37,435 nucleotides of DNA, from contig JAHZHN010000017.1 in NCBI GenBank assembly GCA_019420275.1, positions 1 through 37,435 on the forward strand. The letters are read 5' to 3'. The DNA is from Clostridiales bacterium. Its GTDB lineage: Bacteria; Bacillota; Clostridia; Lachnospirales; Lachnospiraceae. Both the position numbers and the translations under genes were made by a program. A model generated the notes under the pieces. The model saw only the letters and a program-made list of their open reading frames with translations, did not search any database and was not told the origin of the DNA. This document shows positions 22,515-31,562 of this stretch, one piece after another (position 1 is the stretch's first letter; the number at the start of each line of letters is the position of its first letter).

Positions 22515-23408
22515 ATGAAGTATGCAGCAGGGATTGACGTAGGCGGCACGAACACGAGAGTTGCGCTGATCAGTGAAACATATGAAATTATAGACAGAAA
22601 ACAATTTCCTACCAATGGAGACAATCCAGAGGAAACATTAGAAAAAATTCGCGATATCATTCGGGGATTTGAATGCCAGATTGAAGGAATCGGAATTTCC
22701 TGTCCGGGACCTTTAGATCTGATTCATGGCATGGTACTGACACCACCTAATCTTCCGGGCTGGCATTATCTTAAGTTAACACAGCGTTTGGAAGAAATGA
22801 CAGGTGTGAAAGTATACCTTGAAAATGATGCGAATCTTGCTTGTTTGGCTGAGGCAGTGACAGGAGCCGGAAAAGGGAAAGAATATGTTCAGTTTTTAAC
22901 AATTTCTACAGGTGTAGGAGCAGGATTTTGTGTTAATGGGAAAATTTACCGGGGGTCAAGAGGGTTCGCTCAGGAAGTAGCAAATTCTATTTTGTGGAAA
23001 GGAGGACCTTCTCAGGGAGATTTGAAAAAAGGTTCTATTGAGTCCATTGCCAGTGGAACAGCAATTGTTACTCGTGCCAGGGCAGCGGGAATTGAGGCGG
23101 AGCATGCAGGGCAGGTGTATGAAAAAGCAGAAGCCGGCAATTCCAAAGCACAGCAGATCATGGAAGATGCATATGAATATCTGTCCAGTTTTCTTGGAAT
23201 TTTGTATGGAGTGCTGGATCCGGATCTTTTTGTTATGGGAGGAAGCGTCGCTTTGAAAATACCTGGATTTATTCAGGAAATAGAGAGGCGGGTAAAAGAA
23301 AAAGTATATGATGCGCTAAAGGACAACATTCATATTGTGCCGGCAGTACTGGGAGAAGACTGTGGACTGATTGGAGCGGCATGTCTGGCGTTTTTATCAC
23401 AGGAATGA
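22515..23408 (+). CDS. ROK-family sugar kinase-like protein without zinc motif
   Basis: A 297-residue ROK-family protein. The N-terminal phosphate loop is IDVGGTNTRVAL, the catalytic Asp105 is in LENDANLA, and the ATPase core contains TISTGVGAGF and VMGGSVAL. ROK proteins normally bind zinc through an EIGH motif and CxCGxxGC. Here the equivalents read FAQEVANS (no His) and KKGSIESIAS with no cysteine at all, so the structural zinc is absent. There is no N-terminal HTH, so it is a kinase rather than a repressor. ATG 22515 is chosen for GGAGGG at 22502-22507; a start at 22500 would bury that site. It is likely the last gene of the sugar operon. Its substrate is probably a hexose, but this is inferred from context. 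Confidence 0.85.
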   Translation: MKYAAGIDVGGTNTRVALISETYEIIDRKQFPTNGDNPEETLEKIRDIIRGFECQIEGIGISCPGPLDLIHGMVLTPPNLPGWHYLKLTQRLEEMTGVKVYLENDANLACLAEAVTGAGKGKEYVQFLTISTGVGAGFCVNGKIYRGSRGFAQEVANSILWKGGPSQGDLKKGSIESIASGTAIVTRARAAGIEAEHAGQVYEKAEAGNSKAQQIMEDAYEYLSSFLGILYGVLDPDLFVMGGSVALKIPGFIQEIERRVKEKVYDALKDNIHIVPAVLGEDCGLIGAACLAFLSQE

Positions 23409-23447
23409 TGATTTTTGCAACAATCCAATGAAAAATAAATCCAATAA

Positions 23448-23456
23448 TGTTATAAT
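23448..23456 (+). promoter_or_regulatory. Extended -10 promoter of the DUF815 gene
   Basis: TGTTATAAT (23448-23456) is a perfect extended -10 with a weak -35 (ATGAAA, 23428-23433, 17-bp spacing). Transcription would start near 23463. Confidence 0.6.
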
Positions 23457-23500
23457 GAATACATCACATTCATTTGACAGAAAGATTGGAGATAGAAAAA

Positions 23501-24808
23501 ATGTATAAGATTGTTTCAGAATTATTACTATATGGAGATATGGACAAAGATTCTATTTTAATGCAGATCAGTGATATTTTCCGATGTATGGAGGAAGAAT
23601 CCCAGAGCACGGATGTTTTAAGAACCCGTGTTTTTTGCCAGATTAAGCGGCTGCTGCAGACAGCAACAGATTATGCTTTTGACCGGAATCTCTGGCATAA
23701 TTATCTGACGTTTCTTTTGATAACCAATGAAAATCCGTTCAGCATTACTTGCGAGAAGACCGGTGCTCAGGATGGAAGCGTAAATTATTTTGCAAAAAAT
23801 GATTTCAAGGCATTTCAGGAACTTTTTAATTTTGATTTTTCCGGAATTGAGGAGAAACTTGGAATCGATTGTTTCAGCAGACTTTCTGATTACAAGGCAA
23901 TTGGAAAACCGGAATTAATGTATAATAAAAATGTCAGTGAAAAAGTAAGAGACTTAAGTGCAAAATTAGAGACTGCGAAGGATGAAAATGAATTTTTTGA
24001 TATAGTAACAGACTTTTACCGGGCTTACGGCGTAGGAATGTTTGGATTGAACAAGGCATTCCGGATTGAAGAATGCGGAGATAATGATATCCGGTTCCGT
24101 GCGATCAATAACATGGATAAGGTTGTATTGTCTGATCTGGTAGGATATGAGATTCAGAAGAAGAAGCTGGTAGACAACACCGAAGCCTTTGTACAGGGAA
24201 GAAAGGCAAATAATGTACTGTTATTTGGTGACAGCGGTACAGGAAAATCAACCAGTATTAAGGCTATTGTCAATGAATATTATGATCAGGGACTGCGCAT
24301 GATCGAGATTTATAAGCATCAGTTTAAAGATCTTTCTAATGTTATTGCGAAGATTAAGAACCGCAACTACCGGTTCATCATTTATATGGATGATTTGTCT
24401 TTTGAAGAGTTTGAGATTGAATACAAATTCTTAAAGGCTGTGATCGAAGGAGGAGTGGAGACAAAACCAGAAAATATCCTGATCTATGCAACCTCTAATC
24501 GCCGTCATCTGATCAAGGAGACCTGGAATGACAGGGATGACGTGGAGAATCATAACGGAATTCACAGATCTGATACAATGGAAGAGAAACTTTCTCTGGT
24601 GAACCGTTTTGGCGTGACGATCAGCTATTCAAAACCTAGTCAGAAAGAATATTTCCATATCGTTACAGAATTGGCTCATAAAGCAGGCGTAGGAATGGAC
24701 GATGAAGATTTATGCAAAGAAGCAAATAAATGGGAGCTAAGCCATGGCGGAATTTCAGGGCGGACTGCGCAGCAATTCGTCAATTATCTGCTGGGCATGA
24801 AGGCGTAA
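23501..24808 (+). CDS. DUF815 family AAA-type ATPase
   Basis: A 435-residue cytosolic ATP-binding protein. The N-terminal part (to about 180) is helical and family-specific. The AAA-like core begins with LVGYEIQKKKLVDNTEAFVQG, and the Walker A is LLFGDSGTGKSTSIKAI with Lys249. The Walker B-like segment FIIYMDDLSFEEFE and the sensor segment ENILIYATSNRRHLIKETW follow. These match the DUF815 family, whose cellular role is not known. The start ATG 23501 has GGAG 9 nt upstream; the longer frame starting with TTG at 23474 is less likely. The gene stands alone with its own promoter and a terminator. Confidence 0.88.
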   Translation: MYKIVSELLLYGDMDKDSILMQISDIFRCMEEESQSTDVLRTRVFCQIKRLLQTATDYAFDRNLWHNYLTFLLITNENPFSITCEKTGAQDGSVNYFAKNDFKAFQELFNFDFSGIEEKLGIDCFSRLSDYKAIGKPELMYNKNVSEKVRDLSAKLETAKDENEFFDIVTDFYRAYGVGMFGLNKAFRIEECGDNDIRFRAINNMDKVVLSDLVGYEIQKKKLVDNTEAFVQGRKANNVLLFGDSGTGKSTSIKAIVNEYYDQGLRMIEIYKHQFKDLSNVIAKIKNRNYRFIIYMDDLSFEEFEIEYKFLKAVIEGGVETKPENILIYATSNRRHLIKETWNDRDDVENHNGIHRSDTMEEKLSLVNRFGVTISYSKPSQKEYFHIVTELAHKAGVGMDDEDLCKEANKWELSHGGISGRTAQQFVNYLLGMKA

Positions 24809-24810
24809 AG

Positions 24811-24838
24811 AAAAGAAAGGACCTAGGTCCTTTCTTTT
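24811..24838. terminator. Palindromic terminator after the DUF815 gene
   Basis: A perfect 28-bp palindrome (14-bp arms 24811-24824 and 24825-24838) begins AAAAGAAAGGACCT and ends in a T-rich arm. It lies just after the DUF815 stop and can work in either direction. Confidence 0.8.
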
Positions 24839-24900
24839 GCTTATTTATCTGGAAGGATAAGTTTCCTGGAGAAAAGAGAGTCTGGAAGGAGGCAGACAGT

Positions 24901-26976
24901 ATGAGCGTGATGAAGAAAAACAGCCAGCTGATACCGGTGGATGAGTATGACGGGTTCCGTATCCGCCCAGGCTTTTTTCTGGAAAATGGAGCAGTGGCGA
25001 TTCCAGGTGGTGTAAGTTTTACTGTGCAGACCCAAGGCGGAACGGAATGTGAACTGGTTCTGTTTGAAAGGGAGGCTAAGGAACCTTATGCGGTGATTCC
25101 TTTTCCAGAGGAATACAGGATCGGACATGTATATTCCATGATTGTTTTTGATCTAGATATCAGTGAGTTTGAATATGCTTATCGAGTCAACGGACCATAC
25201 GATCCTAAAAAGGGTCAGCTGTTTGATAAGAACCGGCTGCTTTTAGATCCTTATGCAAAGGCGGTGACCGGCCAGAGTGACTGGGGTGTTCATCCAGACT
25301 ATGGTTTTGCCTACCGGGCCCGGGTGGTGGCACCGGATTTTGACTGGGGAGAGGTGAAAAAGAGTCCAATTCCTATGGAAGATCTTATTATTTACGAGCT
25401 TCATACGAGGGGATTTACGAAAGATCCATCTTCAGGAGTATGTTATCCGGGAACATTCGAAGGAATCAAAGAAAAAATTCCATATTTAAAAGAATTGGGA
25501 ATTAATGCAGTAGAACTGATGCCGATTTTTGAATTTGACGAAACCAGGGAAAACCGGGTTGTAAACGGCAAAAGGCTCCTGGATTACTGGGGATACAATC
25601 CCATTGGATTTTTTGCGCCAAATACCAGCTATGCTTCGGAAAAAGAATTCAACCGGGAAGGAGATGAACTGAAATCTTTGGTGAAGCTACTTCATGATGA
25701 AGGGATGGAGATTATCCTGGATGTAGTATTTAACCATACGGCAGAAGGAAATCAGAACGGACCCGTGATCTCACTGAAAGGGTTTGATAATAATGTTTAT
25801 TATATGTTAACACCAGACGGACAGTATTATAATTTCAGTGGATGCGGCAATACACTCAACTGTAATCACCCGGTGGTGCAGAACATGATTTTGGATTGCC
25901 TTAGATATTGGGTCATCGAATATCGGATTGATGGTTTTCGGTTTGATCTGGCATCTATTCTGGGACGAAGTGAAGATGGTACACCTTTGAGCAAACCGCC
26001 GCTGCTGGAACGTCTGGCGTTTGATCCGATTCTTGGAAGAGTAAAATTGATCGCTGAGGCATGGGATGCAGGAGGATTGTATCAGGTAGGAAGTTTTCCC
26101 TCCTGGAATCGCTGGTCAGAGTGGAACGGAAGATACAGAGATGATATGCGCCGGTTCCTGAAAGGTGATGCAGGAATGGTTCCGGCGGTTATGGAGCGGA
26201 TGACTGGTTCTAAAGATCTTTATGATCCGTCTGTGCGCGGCTATGAGGCGTCTGTCAATTTTATTACCTGTCATGATGGATTTACTTTATGGGATCTGTA
26301 TTCTTACAACGAAAAACATAATGAAGCCAATGGCTGGAACAATACGGATGGGGAGAACAACAACAATAGCTGGAACTGCGGAGATGAGGGGGAGACGCAA
26401 AGAGAAGATGTTCTTCGGCTTCGAAAGAAACTGGTTAAAAATGCAATTTCAGTTCTGATGTTAAGCCGGGGCGTACCGATGATTTTGTCTGGAGATGAAT
26501 TTTGCAATACTCAGTTTGGAAATAATAATTCATATTGTCAGGACAATGAGATCTCATGGCTTGACTGGGATCAGCTTCAGAAAAACGAAGATATTTTTCG
26601 ACATTTTCAAAAAATGATCCATTATCGCAGAAAGAAAAATGTATTAAAAAAGACTGCGAAAGCTCCTTTGAATGGGCTGCCGGGTGTAAGTTTTCATGGA
26701 ATCCGTCCTTGGGAAGCCAATCAGGAACCGGAATCCAGAGTCCTGGGCATTATGTTTGCCGGAAGAAACACAGAAGAAACTGAGGATGAAGTTATTTATG
26801 TGGGTATGAATATGCATTGGGAGCCATGCACCATAGAGCTTCCAGAGCCGGCAGAAGCATGTTGGTGGGAAATAATTTCAAATACTGCATGGAATCAAGA
26901 CGTTCAGGTATATGACCGAAACAAAATCTGGATGGAAGAACGCAGTGTTGTGGTATTGGAAATGATGAGAGGTTAA
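24901..26976 (+). CDS. GlgX/isoamylase-type glycogen debranching enzyme
   Basis: A 691-residue GH13 enzyme that hydrolyses alpha-1,6 branches in glycogen-like glucans. An N-terminal CBM48-like domain (about 15-150) is followed by the TIM barrel. All three catalytic residues are present: nucleophile Asp349 in GFRFDLASIL, acid/base Glu386 in LIAEAWDAGG, and the transition-state stabiliser pair His458-Asp459 in ITCHDGFTLWDL. DVVFNHTAEG is conserved region I. The start ATG 24901 has AAGGAGG 7 nt upstream; the longer frame from 24730 overlaps the previous gene out of frame and is rejected. It is probably cytosolic, since no signal peptide is seen. It stands alone after a terminator, with no clear promoter in the short gap. 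Confidence 0.92.
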   Translation: MSVMKKNSQLIPVDEYDGFRIRPGFFLENGAVAIPGGVSFTVQTQGGTECELVLFEREAKEPYAVIPFPEEYRIGHVYSMIVFDLDISEFEYAYRVNGPYDPKKGQLFDKNRLLLDPYAKAVTGQSDWGVHPDYGFAYRARVVAPDFDWGEVKKSPIPMEDLIIYELHTRGFTKDPSSGVCYPGTFEGIKEKIPYLKELGINAVELMPIFEFDETRENRVVNGKRLLDYWGYNPIGFFAPNTSYASEKEFNREGDELKSLVKLLHDEGMEIILDVVFNHTAEGNQNGPVISLKGFDNNVYYMLTPDGQYYNFSGCGNTLNCNHPVVQNMILDCLRYWVIEYRIDGFRFDLASILGRSEDGTPLSKPPLLERLAFDPILGRVKLIAEAWDAGGLYQVGSFPSWNRWSEWNGRYRDDMRRFLKGDAGMVPAVMERMTGSKDLYDPSVRGYEASVNFITCHDGFTLWDLYSYNEKHNEANGWNNTDGENNNNSWNCGDEGETQREDVLRLRKKLVKNAISVLMLSRGVPMILSGDEFCNTQFGNNNSYCQDNEISWLDWDQLQKNEDIFRHFQKMIHYRRKKNVLKKTAKAPLNGLPGVSFHGIRPWEANQEPESRVLGIMFAGRNTEETEDEVIYVGMNMHWEPCTIELPEPAEACWWEIISNTAWNQDVQVYDRNKIWMEERSVVVLEMMRG

Positions 26977-27007
26977 GTCCTTTTGTCAGAACAATTAGAA
27001 AAACAGC

Positions 27008-27035
27008 TTGAAATTTCAAGATTTGACATTATAAT
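27008..27035 (+). promoter_or_regulatory. Promoter of the methyltransferase gene
   Basis: TTGAAA (27008-27013) and TATAAT (27030-27035) are separated by 16 bp, about 55 bp upstream of the start codon. Confidence 0.7.
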
Positions 27036-27089
27036 AATTGAGAAGCAAGAAATCAGATCAGAAATGTTATAAATAGAAAGTGAGCGTTT

Positions 27090-27953
27090 ATGTGGATTGC
27101 AGATCAATGGAAAGATTATGAGATACTGGATACTTCCGGCGGAGAAAAGCTGGAGAGATGGGGGGATTATATCTTGGTAAGGCCAGATCCCCAGGTGTTA
27201 TGGAATACTCCGAAGAAATTAAAAGAGTGGAAACATCCGAATGGACATTATTACAGAAGCCGCAAAGGCGGAGGTCAGTGGGAGTTTTTCCATCTTCCGA
27301 AAAAATGGGAAATCCAATACAAAGATTTGAAATTTCATCTTCAGCCGTTTAGTTTTAAACATACAGGGCTGTTTCCGGAACAGGCAGTTAACTGGGACTG
27401 GTTTTCTGAAAAAATCCAGTCAGCCGGACGTCCGGTGAAGGTGCTGAATCTGTTTGCGTACACAGGAGGAGCTACTTTGGCGGCAGCTGCCGCTGGAGCA
27501 TCGGTGACACATGTAGACGCTTCCAAAGGTATGGTAAACTGGGCAAAAGAAAATGCCCAGCTGTCAGGATTAAGGGAAAAACCGATTCGATGGCTGGTGG
27601 ATGACTGTGTAAAATTTGTGGAAAGGGAAATCCGCCGCGGCAATCATTATGACGGAATCATTATGGATCCGCCGTCTTATGGAAGAGGACCGAAAGGCGA
27701 GATTTGGAAGATAGAAGAGAAAATCTATCCGTTTATTCAGCTTTGTACCAGGATTTTGTCAGACCACCCATTGTTCTTTTTGATAAATTCTTATACAACA
27801 GGGCTGCAGCCGGCAGTTTTGACTTACATGCTGGAAACAGAACTGGGCAAAAAATTTGGAGGACGCATAATATCCGATGAAATCGGGCTTCCAGTCAGTT
27901 CCAATGGACTTGTGCTGCCATGCGGAGCTTCGGGAAGATGGGAGAAATCTTAA
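27090..27953 (+). CDS. Class I SAM-dependent methyltransferase, rRNA-methylase-like
   Basis: A 287-residue methyltransferase resembling the RlmI/YwbD-type rRNA (cytosine-C5)-methyltransferase-like group. The N-terminal part (about 1-110) carries SGGEKLERWGDYILVRPDPQVLW and SFKHTGLFPEQAVNWDWF. The SAM-binding motif I is VLNLFAYTGGATLAAAAAGASVTHVDAS, and motif IV is GIIMDPPSYGRGPKGEIW, typical of this family; FFLINSYTTGL follows. The protein is shorter than RlmI and lacks an obvious PUA domain, so the RNA target is uncertain. GTGAGCG-type sequence precedes the start, and AAAGTGAG is a weak ribosome binding site. The gene is single, with its own promoter. Confidence 0.85.
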   Translation: MWIADQWKDYEILDTSGGEKLERWGDYILVRPDPQVLWNTPKKLKEWKHPNGHYYRSRKGGGQWEFFHLPKKWEIQYKDLKFHLQPFSFKHTGLFPEQAVNWDWFSEKIQSAGRPVKVLNLFAYTGGATLAAAAAGASVTHVDASKGMVNWAKENAQLSGLREKPIRWLVDDCVKFVEREIRRGNHYDGIIMDPPSYGRGPKGEIWKIEEKIYPFIQLCTRILSDHPLFFLINSYTTGLQPAVLTYMLETELGKKFGGRIISDEIGLPVSSNGLVLPCGASGRWEKS

Positions 27954-27989
27954 ATTTTGCTGAATTTTTGGTGAATCTGTAAAAAACAA

Positions 27990-28017
27990 TTGAATTTTTT
28001 GAAGAAATGTTTATAAT
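27990..28017 (+). promoter_or_regulatory. mreB promoter
   Basis: TTGAAT (27990-27995) and a perfect TATAAT (28012-28017) are 16 bp apart, giving a leader of about 94 nt. Confidence 0.75.
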
Positions 28018-28117
28018 TAAGAGAGTATGTATACGAATAATCAAACATTAACATAATAAAAACAGAAGAGAAGAGCAATAGTTAAGAGAAGAAAATCGAA
28101 AGGGGAAAATAGTTACC

Positions 28118-29122
28118 ATGGCAGCAGGAACAGATATTGGAATTGATTTAGGAACAGCCAGCGTCTTAGTATATGTAAAAGGAAAAGGCGTTGTTTTAAA
28201 AGAGCCGTCCGTTGTGGCTTTTGATAGAGATACAAATAAGATTAAGGCAATCGGAGAGGAAGCAAGACTGATGCTTGGAAGAACTCCAGGCAATATCGTA
28301 GCAGTCCGCCCGCTTCGTCAGGGTGTGATTTCTGATTACACTGTAACTGAGAAGATGCTCAGTTATTTTATCAACCGCACAGTGGGAAAATCTTTATTTG
28401 GAAGAAAGCCGCGCATTAGTGTATGTGTGCCGAGCGGAGCAACGGAAGTAGAGAAAAAGGCAGTAGAAGACGCAACATATCAGGCAGGTGCAAGAGAAGT
28501 ATCTATTATTGAAGAACCGGTTGCAGCAGCAATCGGAGCAGGAATTGATATTTCTAAACCTTGCGGAAATATGATCGTAGATATCGGAGGAGGTACAGCA
28601 GATATCGCAGTAATCTCTCTTGGAGGTGTTGTTGTAAGCAGCTCTATCAAAGTTGCAGGAGATGATTTTGATGAAGCGATTGTGCGTTTTATGCGCAAAA
28701 AGCATAATCTTCTGATTGGTGAGCGTACTGCAGAAGAAATTAAGATCAATGTTGGAACTGTTTACAAACGTCCGGAAAATTTGACAATGGATGTAAGGGG
28801 AAGAAATCTTGTAACAGGTCTTCCGAAGACAGTAACTGTTACATCTGAGGAAACAGAAGAGGCTTTAAGAGAGCCTGCTTACCAGATTGTAGACGCAGTA
28901 CACAACGTATTGGAGAGAACTCCACCTGAACTGGCAGCTGATATCTCTGATCGGGGAATTGTTCTGACAGGAGGAGGATCACTGATTCAGGGATTAGAGG
29001 AATTAATTGAAGAAAAGACAGGCATCAATACGATGACAGCAGAAGACCCGTTAACTGCCGTAGCAATTGGAACTGGAAAATATATTGAATTTCTTGCAGG
29101 AGAATATAAGAAAAAGAAATAA
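28118..29122 (+). CDS. MreB/Mbl rod-shape-determining protein
   Basis: A 334-residue actin homologue that organises peptidoglycan elongation along the inner membrane. The phosphate-1 loop is GIDLGTASVLVYVKGKGVVL, phosphate-2 is MIVDIGGGTADIAVISLGG, and the adenosine motif is GIVLTGGGSLIQGLEELI. The sequence is typical in length for MreB-type proteins. There is no mreC/mreD downstream; the gene stands alone between a promoter and a terminator, upstream of recD2, so it may be an Mbl-type paralogue rather than the main MreB. The ribosome binding site is AAAGGGGA, about 12 nt before the ATG. Confidence 0.94.
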   Translation: MAAGTDIGIDLGTASVLVYVKGKGVVLKEPSVVAFDRDTNKIKAIGEEARLMLGRTPGNIVAVRPLRQGVISDYTVTEKMLSYFINRTVGKSLFGRKPRISVCVPSGATEVEKKAVEDATYQAGAREVSIIEEPVAAAIGAGIDISKPCGNMIVDIGGGTADIAVISLGGVVVSSSIKVAGDDFDEAIVRFMRKKHNLLIGERTAEEIKINVGTVYKRPENLTMDVRGRNLVTGLPKTVTVTSEETEEALREPAYQIVDAVHNVLERTPPELAADISDRGIVLTGGGSLIQGLEELIEEKTGINTMTAEDPLTAVAIGTGKYIEFLAGEYKKKK

Positions 29123-29134
29123 TATGGTTTTCAG

Positions 29135-29163
29135 AAGGTCAGGATTTCATCCTGGCCTTTTTT
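29135..29163 (+). terminator. mreB terminator
   Basis: AAGGTCAGGAT (29135-29145) pairs with 29149-29159 with one G-U pair, has a TTC loop and is followed by Ts. Confidence 0.9.
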
Positions 29164-29186
29164 AATTCATGTTTGAGGTGAAGCTG

Positions 29187-31436
29187 ATGGAACATTTGGA
29201 GGGATATGTGGACCATATCCGTTTTCGAAATGACAAGAATGGGTATACGGTGCTGAGTCTGAATCTGGATGGAGATGAAGAGACGGTTGTTGGACTGTTT
29301 CCATTTTTAAGTGAAGGAGAATACATTTCCATGGAGGGAGAATACACGGAACATCCCATGCATGGACCCCAGTTTCAGATGAAAACCTATGAGATCACCG
29401 CGCCTGGAGATATCCAGAGTATGGAACGGTATCTTGGTTCCGGGGCGATCAAAGGCGTGGGACCTGCGATTGCGAAGAGAATCACGAAGAAGTTTAAGAT
29501 GGATACGTTTCGTATCATTGAAGAAGAGCCGGAGCGTCTGGCGGAGGTCAAGGGAATTACAGAAAAAAAAGCTCGGACTATAGCGGTAGAGTTTAGCGAA
29601 AAGCAGGAAATGCGTCATGCCATGATGTTTTTGTCAGAATACGGGATTAACTATAATCTGGCGGTAAAAATTTTTAAAGAGTACGGTGATGAGATGTATA
29701 CGATCATTCGGGAGAACCCATACCGGATGACGGATGATATAGCCGGGGTGGGATTTAAGATCGCAGATGAAATTGCCCAGAGAGTCGGAATCGGAACAGA
29801 TTCTGATTATCGTATCATTTCTGGTATTTTTTATACTCTTATGAGAGCTTTGGGAGAAGGACACGTATATCTTCCCAAACATATTTTGTGCCGAAACGCA
29901 GCCTATATGCTGGGGGTATCTGAGGAGACTATTGAAGAACATCTTCTGGAAATGATGATCGAGAAAAAGATTGTGATCAAAGAAGAAGATGAGGTCAGGA
30001 TCTATGGGGCGGCACAGTATCATATGGAAGTAAATACAGGGAGGATGCTCTGTGACCTGAATCTATCGTATGATGTGTCAATTTCTGAAGTAGAGACAAC
30101 GATTGCACGAATTGAAGAGGCAGAACAGATTACCTTTGCTGAGAAACAGAAGGAAGCAATCGAAGCTATTGCGAGCCACAGCATTGTGGTTTTGACCGGA
30201 GGACCAGGAACTGGAAAGACAACGACAATCAATGGAATGATTCGGTATTTTGAAACAGAGGGTTTGGATATACGTCTTGCTGCTCCGACGGGAAGGGCGG
30301 CTAAGCGGATGACAGAAGCAAGCGGATATGAAGCGATGACGATTCACCGTCTTCTGGAATTGAATGGCGAGGCAAAGGAAGAGATGGACCGGATGGGAAT
30401 GTCCTTTGAGCGCAATGCCGGAAATCCTCTGGAGACGGATGTTATTATCATCGATGAAATGTCCATGGTAGATCTTTCCCTGATGAATGCACTTCTGCAG
30501 GCCATGGTGCCCGGCACCAGGCTGGTAATGGTGGGAGATGCCAATCAGCTGCCGTCTATCGGAGCTGGGAATGTGTTAAAAGATATTATTGCGTCGGGGG
30601 AATTTAAGGTGGTGGCACTGAATCAGATTTTCCGACAGGAAGAAGGAAGCCATATTGTCCGCAATGCTCACCTGATCCATCAAGGGAGAAGCATTGAACT
30701 GGATAATAAGAGCAAAGACTTTTTCTTCCTTCAAAGGACGTCCATTCAGGATATCCTGGGAGTCATGGTTTATTTGATTCGGGATAAACTGCCGGCTTAT
30801 GTCCATGCGGAGCCATATGAAATTCAGGTTTTGACGCCGATGCGCAGAGGAGAACTAGGGGTGGAGCGGCTGAATCAGATTCTGCAGCAGTATCTGAATC
30901 CGCCGTCAGCAGATAAAAATGAAAAAGAAACTGCCTCTGGTATCTTACGGGAAGGCGATAAGGTTATGCAGATCAAAAATAATTATCAGATGGAGTGGGA
31001 AATTCGGAATCACAAAGGTTTTACTGTGGACAAAGGAGTTGGAGTTTTTAACGGTGACATTGGAAAGATTACAGAAATCAATGATTTTACGGAAAAAGTC
31101 ACGGTAATTTTTGATGATTCCAGAGAAATCCAATATAGTTATGCCATGCTGGATGAACTGGAACTGGCTTATGCCATAACAATACATAAATCCCAGGGAA
31201 GTGAGTATCCTGCGGTGGTCATGCCTCTTTTGAGCGGGCCAAAAGTATTGTTCCATCGAAATTTATTATATACTGGTGTTACCAGAGCAAGAAACTGCCT
31301 TACAATTGTGGGAGACCGAAGGACGGTGAATTCTATGATCCAGAATGTCAATGAGCAGCGCAGGTATTCAACTCTCGCAAAAAGGATTCAGGAAATTGCC
31401 TCAGAAGGAGAAGAAAATCCTTTTGAAGACGTATGA
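29187..31436 (+). CDS. recD2: RecD2-type ATP-dependent DNA helicase
   Basis: A 749-residue superfamily 1B 5'-3' helicase of the RecD2 type, acting in DNA repair and replication-fork maintenance independently of RecBC. An N-terminal OB-like and HhH region contains GVGPAIAKRI and AGVGFKIADEIAQRVGI. The core has Walker A GGPGTGKT (338-345), VIIIDEMSMVDL (motif II), VMVGDANQLPSIGAG (motif III), QIFRQEEGSHIVRNAHLI (motif IV region) and ITIHKSQGSEYPAVVMPL (motif V), with TGVTRARNCLTIVGD near the end. The start ATG 29187 has GAGGTG upstream; an in-frame ATG at 29169 has no site. It follows the mreB terminator closely; no promoter is evident in the 24-bp gap. Confidence 0.95.
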   Translation: MEHLEGYVDHIRFRNDKNGYTVLSLNLDGDEETVVGLFPFLSEGEYISMEGEYTEHPMHGPQFQMKTYEITAPGDIQSMERYLGSGAIKGVGPAIAKRITKKFKMDTFRIIEEEPERLAEVKGITEKKARTIAVEFSEKQEMRHAMMFLSEYGINYNLAVKIFKEYGDEMYTIIRENPYRMTDDIAGVGFKIADEIAQRVGIGTDSDYRIISGIFYTLMRALGEGHVYLPKHILCRNAAYMLGVSEETIEEHLLEMMIEKKIVIKEEDEVRIYGAAQYHMEVNTGRMLCDLNLSYDVSISEVETTIARIEEAEQITFAEKQKEAIEAIASHSIVVLTGGPGTGKTTTINGMIRYFETEGLDIRLAAPTGRAAKRMTEASGYEAMTIHRLLELNGEAKEEMDRMGMSFERNAGNPLETDVIIIDEMSMVDLSLMNALLQAMVPGTRLVMVGDANQLPSIGAGNVLKDIIASGEFKVVALNQIFRQEEGSHIVRNAHLIHQGRSIELDNKSKDFFFLQRTSIQDILGVMVYLIRDKLPAYVHAEPYEIQVLTPMRRGELGVERLNQILQQYLNPPSADKNEKETASGILREGDKVMQIKNNYQMEWEIRNHKGFTVDKGVGVFNGDIGKITEINDFTEKVTVIFDDSREIQYSYAMLDELELAYAITIHKSQGSEYPAVVMPLLSGPKVLFHRNLLYTGVTRARNCLTIVGDRRTVNSMIQNVNEQRRYSTLAKRIQEIASEGEENPFEDV

Positions 31437-31480
31437 ACATAAAAGAACTATAAAACAGTTTATCTAAGAAAAATAGAAGG

Positions 31481-31507
31481 AACCGTCGTCTTTTAGAGGA
31501 CGGTTTT
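31481..31507 (+). terminator. Terminator after recD2
   Basis: AACCGTC (31481-31487) pairs with GACGGTT (31498-31504), TCT/AGA extends the stem inside after a G-G mismatch, and the Ts continue to 31507. Confidence 0.75.
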
Positions 31508-31562
31508 TCTGTACCTGAAACTTTCTGCCTTTTATAATGAAGAGGAAGAAAGGAAGGGACTT

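Noticed and set aside
24730..24900. An upstream in-frame extension of the GlgX gene
   Set aside because: It overlaps the DUF815 gene and a terminator, and the strong AAGGAGG site supports the start at 24901.
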